This document shows positions 14,751 through 16,755 of a DNA stretch of 16,755 bases, piece by piece. Below the pieces are notes generated by a model that made no database searches, was not told the DNA's origin, and saw only the letters and a list, made by a program, of their open reading frames with translations. Source of the stretch: UBA9732 sp963621975 (GTDB lineage Bacteria > Spirochaetota > Spirochaetia > Sphaerochaetales > Sphaerochaetaceae); assembly GCA_963621975.1 (NCBI GenBank), contig CAVFGI010000026.1, positions 1-16,755 of the forward strand, in the 5' to 3' direction. Every line of letters begins with the position of its first letter. Positions within the stretch are counted from its first letter, which is position 1. The translations under genes were made by a program, and so were the position numbers.

Positions 14751-16755
14751 TTAGAACAAACCAATAACCTTTGTCATGTATCCAGCACCGTTTCCAAGGA
14801 AGGTGTCAAGATATGAACAAGGATCACCGTAGTCTGGACCCCAACCTGAACCATAGAACAAGTCAAAGTTTCCAGCCTCTCCATTGGAAGCTCTGTACCC
14901 ACAAGCATAGTAGTCAGCACTTGTTGTTGTCTCAACAAGGTTGATGACTACATTCTCAGCACCAAGGCAGTCTTCAATAACTTTCTTAACTGCTTGAGCT
15001 TCTGCTGTGATTGTTGCACTTGGAGAATAGTATACAACATCAATTGTAATTGGCCATTCAACAGAAGAACCAAGTTCTTCCTTAGCAGCGGCAAGAGCAG
15101 CCTTTGCGCCAGATGGATCATACCAACCGTTTACACCGTCAGCAACTGTGATTCCGGCTCCAAGCTCATCACAATAGTACTGAACAAGTTCACCATACAA
15201 TGTACCAGCTGCCCATGTCTTTCCATCAACAGTTACGTCTTCTGAAAGCTGTACAAACTCTGGGTGTGTATACATGTTTCTGAGGTTTGTAAGAGCAAGG
15301 TCAGCACCTCTTCTTGTTGCATTGACAGTTTCCTTGTCATAAGCCTTCAAGATAGCCTTTCTGAAATTCTTGTTAAGAAGAGCTGTGTGGGTGTCAATCT
15401 TCTGTTCTTCTGTCTTTGGAGATGTTGCTGCGCCACTTGCCAATGCAAATGTTCCTCTGTTGAGGTTAAGTCCACCAAAGAATGATGTGGATGTTGTATC
15501 TGAAATGTAGTGATACTTATCAAAGTTTCCGTCAGCCTTTGCAAGAGCAAGGGTTCCGTTTCCTTCGCCAAGACCCATACCAGCATAGACGCCGTCACAG
15601 ACATCTTTGTAAAGCTGAGTTGGGTTCTCACCAGCATCATAAATCCATGTAATAGAATCAAGAACTACGCTCTCTGGATCATAGTAGTTAGGGTTTCTAA
15701 CAACCTTGATGATAGAAGAGTCGTTGAGCTGCTGGAGAAGGAATGCACCACAGTAAACCTGTGAAGAAACATCTGTTGCCTTTCCGTATGTGTAAGTATT
15801 TACATCATTGAAAGCTGTTGCATACTCGCTAATTCCGTAAACACCACCACGTGAGAGATAGAAGCTCTCGCAAATTGGTGCAAAACAGCTGTATGTAAGC
15901 ATTGTAATGAAGTAGCTTGTTGGCTGTTCAAGTGTAATCTCAAGAGTATACTTGTCAACTGCCTTATAACCAACTTCATCCCATGTGCCACCAGCAAGGT
16001 ATTCTGAAACACCAGTTATGACACCTTCAACGAGCCATTCAAGACCTGCCTGAGCATCCAACATGTGATGGAAACCAGCCTCAAAGTCTTTTGCTGTAAC
16101 TTCAGCATACTTGACGCCTTCTGATGTTGACCACCAAGCACCTTCTCTAATGTTGAAAGTGTAAACAAGACCATCATCAGATACAGACCAAGACTCAGCA
16201 AGAGCAGGAATCATCTGACCAAGGTTATTGTACTGTACAAGACCATCAACACAGTTTACAAGAATCTCTGTATCTGACTGTGAAGAAGTGTTGAGAGTAT
16301 CAAGAGTTACAGGAGCTGTTGCGAATGTTGTTCTGTACTCTTTGTTGATTGAATGTCCCTTTGATGTGAGATATCCAATAGGATCATACTCGCCTTCGCC
16401 CTTAACAGCCTTGTCCCAGAGCTCAAGAAGTTCATCTCTCTCTGCTGGAGTAAGGAATGTGTCGCCAGAAATGACTACACCCTTCCATCTGTCATCATCA
16501 TTTCCCCACTGAACATAAGGAACTGTTCTTGGAGCAATTCTGGAGATAGTATAGGCACCATTCTGTGTTGTTGTTGGGAGCATAACAGCAGAATCGAGAA
16601 GATAAGCCTCTGCCTGTGCATAGAGAACAAATCTTTCAGAATCTGTAGCAGCTTCCTTAGCTTCCATGCAGAGTTCCTCATACTTGCCAAGGACTGAGTT
16701 ATAGATTTCTTCGTCATCACCACGTACATATGTTGATGGCTTTTCAACCTTTACC
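14751..16755 (-). CDS. oppA: Oligopeptide-binding protein OppA, partial at the 5' end, with composite SBP architecture
   Basis: The frame is open to the window edge; 667 residues are visible and the start and signal peptide lie outside. The first ~100 visible residues look like the C-terminal end of a family-5 peptide-binding protein (IYNSVLGKYEELC, ERFVLYAQAEAYLLDSAVMLP, then RWKGVVIS). A linker (DELLELWDKAVKGEGEYDP) leads to an SBP unit that begins anew: VTLDTLNT, NCVDGLVQYNNLGQMIPALAESW, YTFNIREGAWW, VTAKDF. It continues through RNPNYYDPESVVLDSI and LNKNFRKAILKAYDKE to GWGPDYGDPCSYLDTFLGN and stops at MTKVIGLF. That stop comes before the tail segment a normal unit would carry. An internal ATG at 16667 is not a believable start. 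Codon use is less AT-rich than neighbours, fitting high expression. Confidence 0.9.
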   Translation of the reverse strand, partial: VKVEKPSTYVRGDDEEIYNSVLGKYEELCMEAKEAATDSERFVLYAQAEAYLLDSAVMLPTTTQNGAYTISRIAPRTVPYVQWGNDDDRWKGVVISGDTFLTPAERDELLELWDKAVKGEGEYDPIGYLTSKGHSINKEYRTTFATAPVTLDTLNTSSQSDTEILVNCVDGLVQYNNLGQMIPALAESWSVSDDGLVYTFNIREGAWWSTSEGVKYAEVTAKDFEAGFHHMLDAQAGLEWLVEGVITGVSEYLAGGTWDEVGYKAVDKYTLEITLEQPTSYFITMLTYSCFAPICESFYLSRGGVYGISEYATAFNDVNTYTYGKATDVSSQVYCGAFLLQQLNDSSIIKVVRNPNYYDPESVVLDSITWIYDAGENPTQLYKDVCDGVYAGMGLGEGNGTLALAKADGNFDKYHYISDTTSTSFFGGLNLNRGTFALASGAATSPKTEEQKIDTHTALLNKNFRKAILKAYDKETVNATRRGADLALTNLRNMYTHPEFVQLSEDVTVDGKTWAAGTLYGELVQYYCDELGAGITVADGVNGWYDPSGAKAALAAAKEELGSSVEWPITIDVVYYSPSATITAEAQAVKKVIEDCLGAENVVINLVETTTSADYYACGYRASNGEAGNFDLFYGSGWGPDYGDPCSYLDTFLGNGAGYMTKVIGLF

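Noticed and set aside
16475..16747. A 90-residue minus-strand open frame over the oppA 5' part
   Set aside because: It is in a different frame from the continuous OppA reading frame, which is open to the window edge and shows binding-protein motifs throughout.

Overview
The window is AT-rich DNA (coding regions roughly 30-45% G+C by eye) from a bacterium with compact, mostly minus-strand operons. The best guess is a spirochaete of the Treponema type or a low-G+C gut Firmicute. The hints are an enlarged Opp transporter, a degenerate ApbE/Ftp-like protein and a cytidylate-kinase-like protein. No rRNA or other decisive marker is present, so the host assignment is only suggestive.

Layout. (1) Bases 53-2687 are a complete IS66-family element bounded by 22-bp inverted repeats starting GTAAGC. 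It encodes tnpA, tnpB and tnpC on the minus strand, all apparently intact. The first 52 bases are left flank and may hold the end of another gene. (2) Bases 2701-7218 are a minus-strand operon: class-3 aldehyde dehydrogenase, pseudouridine kinase (psuK), pseudouridine-5'-phosphate glycosidase (psuG) and an RlmD/RumA-type rRNA m5U methyltransferase. The gene junctions are a 4-base overlap and gaps of 34 and 27 bases. The operon runs co-directionally into the IS66 transposase genes. (3) A divergent promoter region at 7219-7317 separates this operon from a plus-strand tRNA-Ala(CGC) gene and a cytidylate-kinase-like gene. (4) Bases 8126-16755 are a minus-strand oligopeptide ABC transporter operon in the order oppA (5' end outside the window), oppB, oppC, oppD, oppF, then a membrane-anchored ApbE-fold protein that has lost its catalytic motifs.

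How the genes work together. PsuK phosphorylates pseudouridine and PsuG splits the product into uracil and ribose-5-phosphate, so region 2 is a modified-nucleoside salvage locus; the roles of the aldehyde dehydrogenase and the rRNA methyltransferase in it are unclear. Region 4 is a peptide importer whose parts are unusually enlarged: OppB has about 270 extra residues outside the membrane, OppD has about 245 extra residues inside its nucleotide-binding domain, and OppA shows the tail of one binding-protein unit followed by a second unit that lacks that tail.

No stretch above 300 bases lacks a gene. The longest gene-poor stretches are 7219-7460 (promoters and the tRNA) and 14582-14750 (an 11-bp hairpin and a possible weak promoter). 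No CRISPR array, phage gene, integrase or replication origin was seen. The strongest leads are the OppA architecture, the ApbE-like pseudoenzyme tied to the Opp operon, and the pseudouridine operon with its compositionally odd methyltransferase next to an IS.
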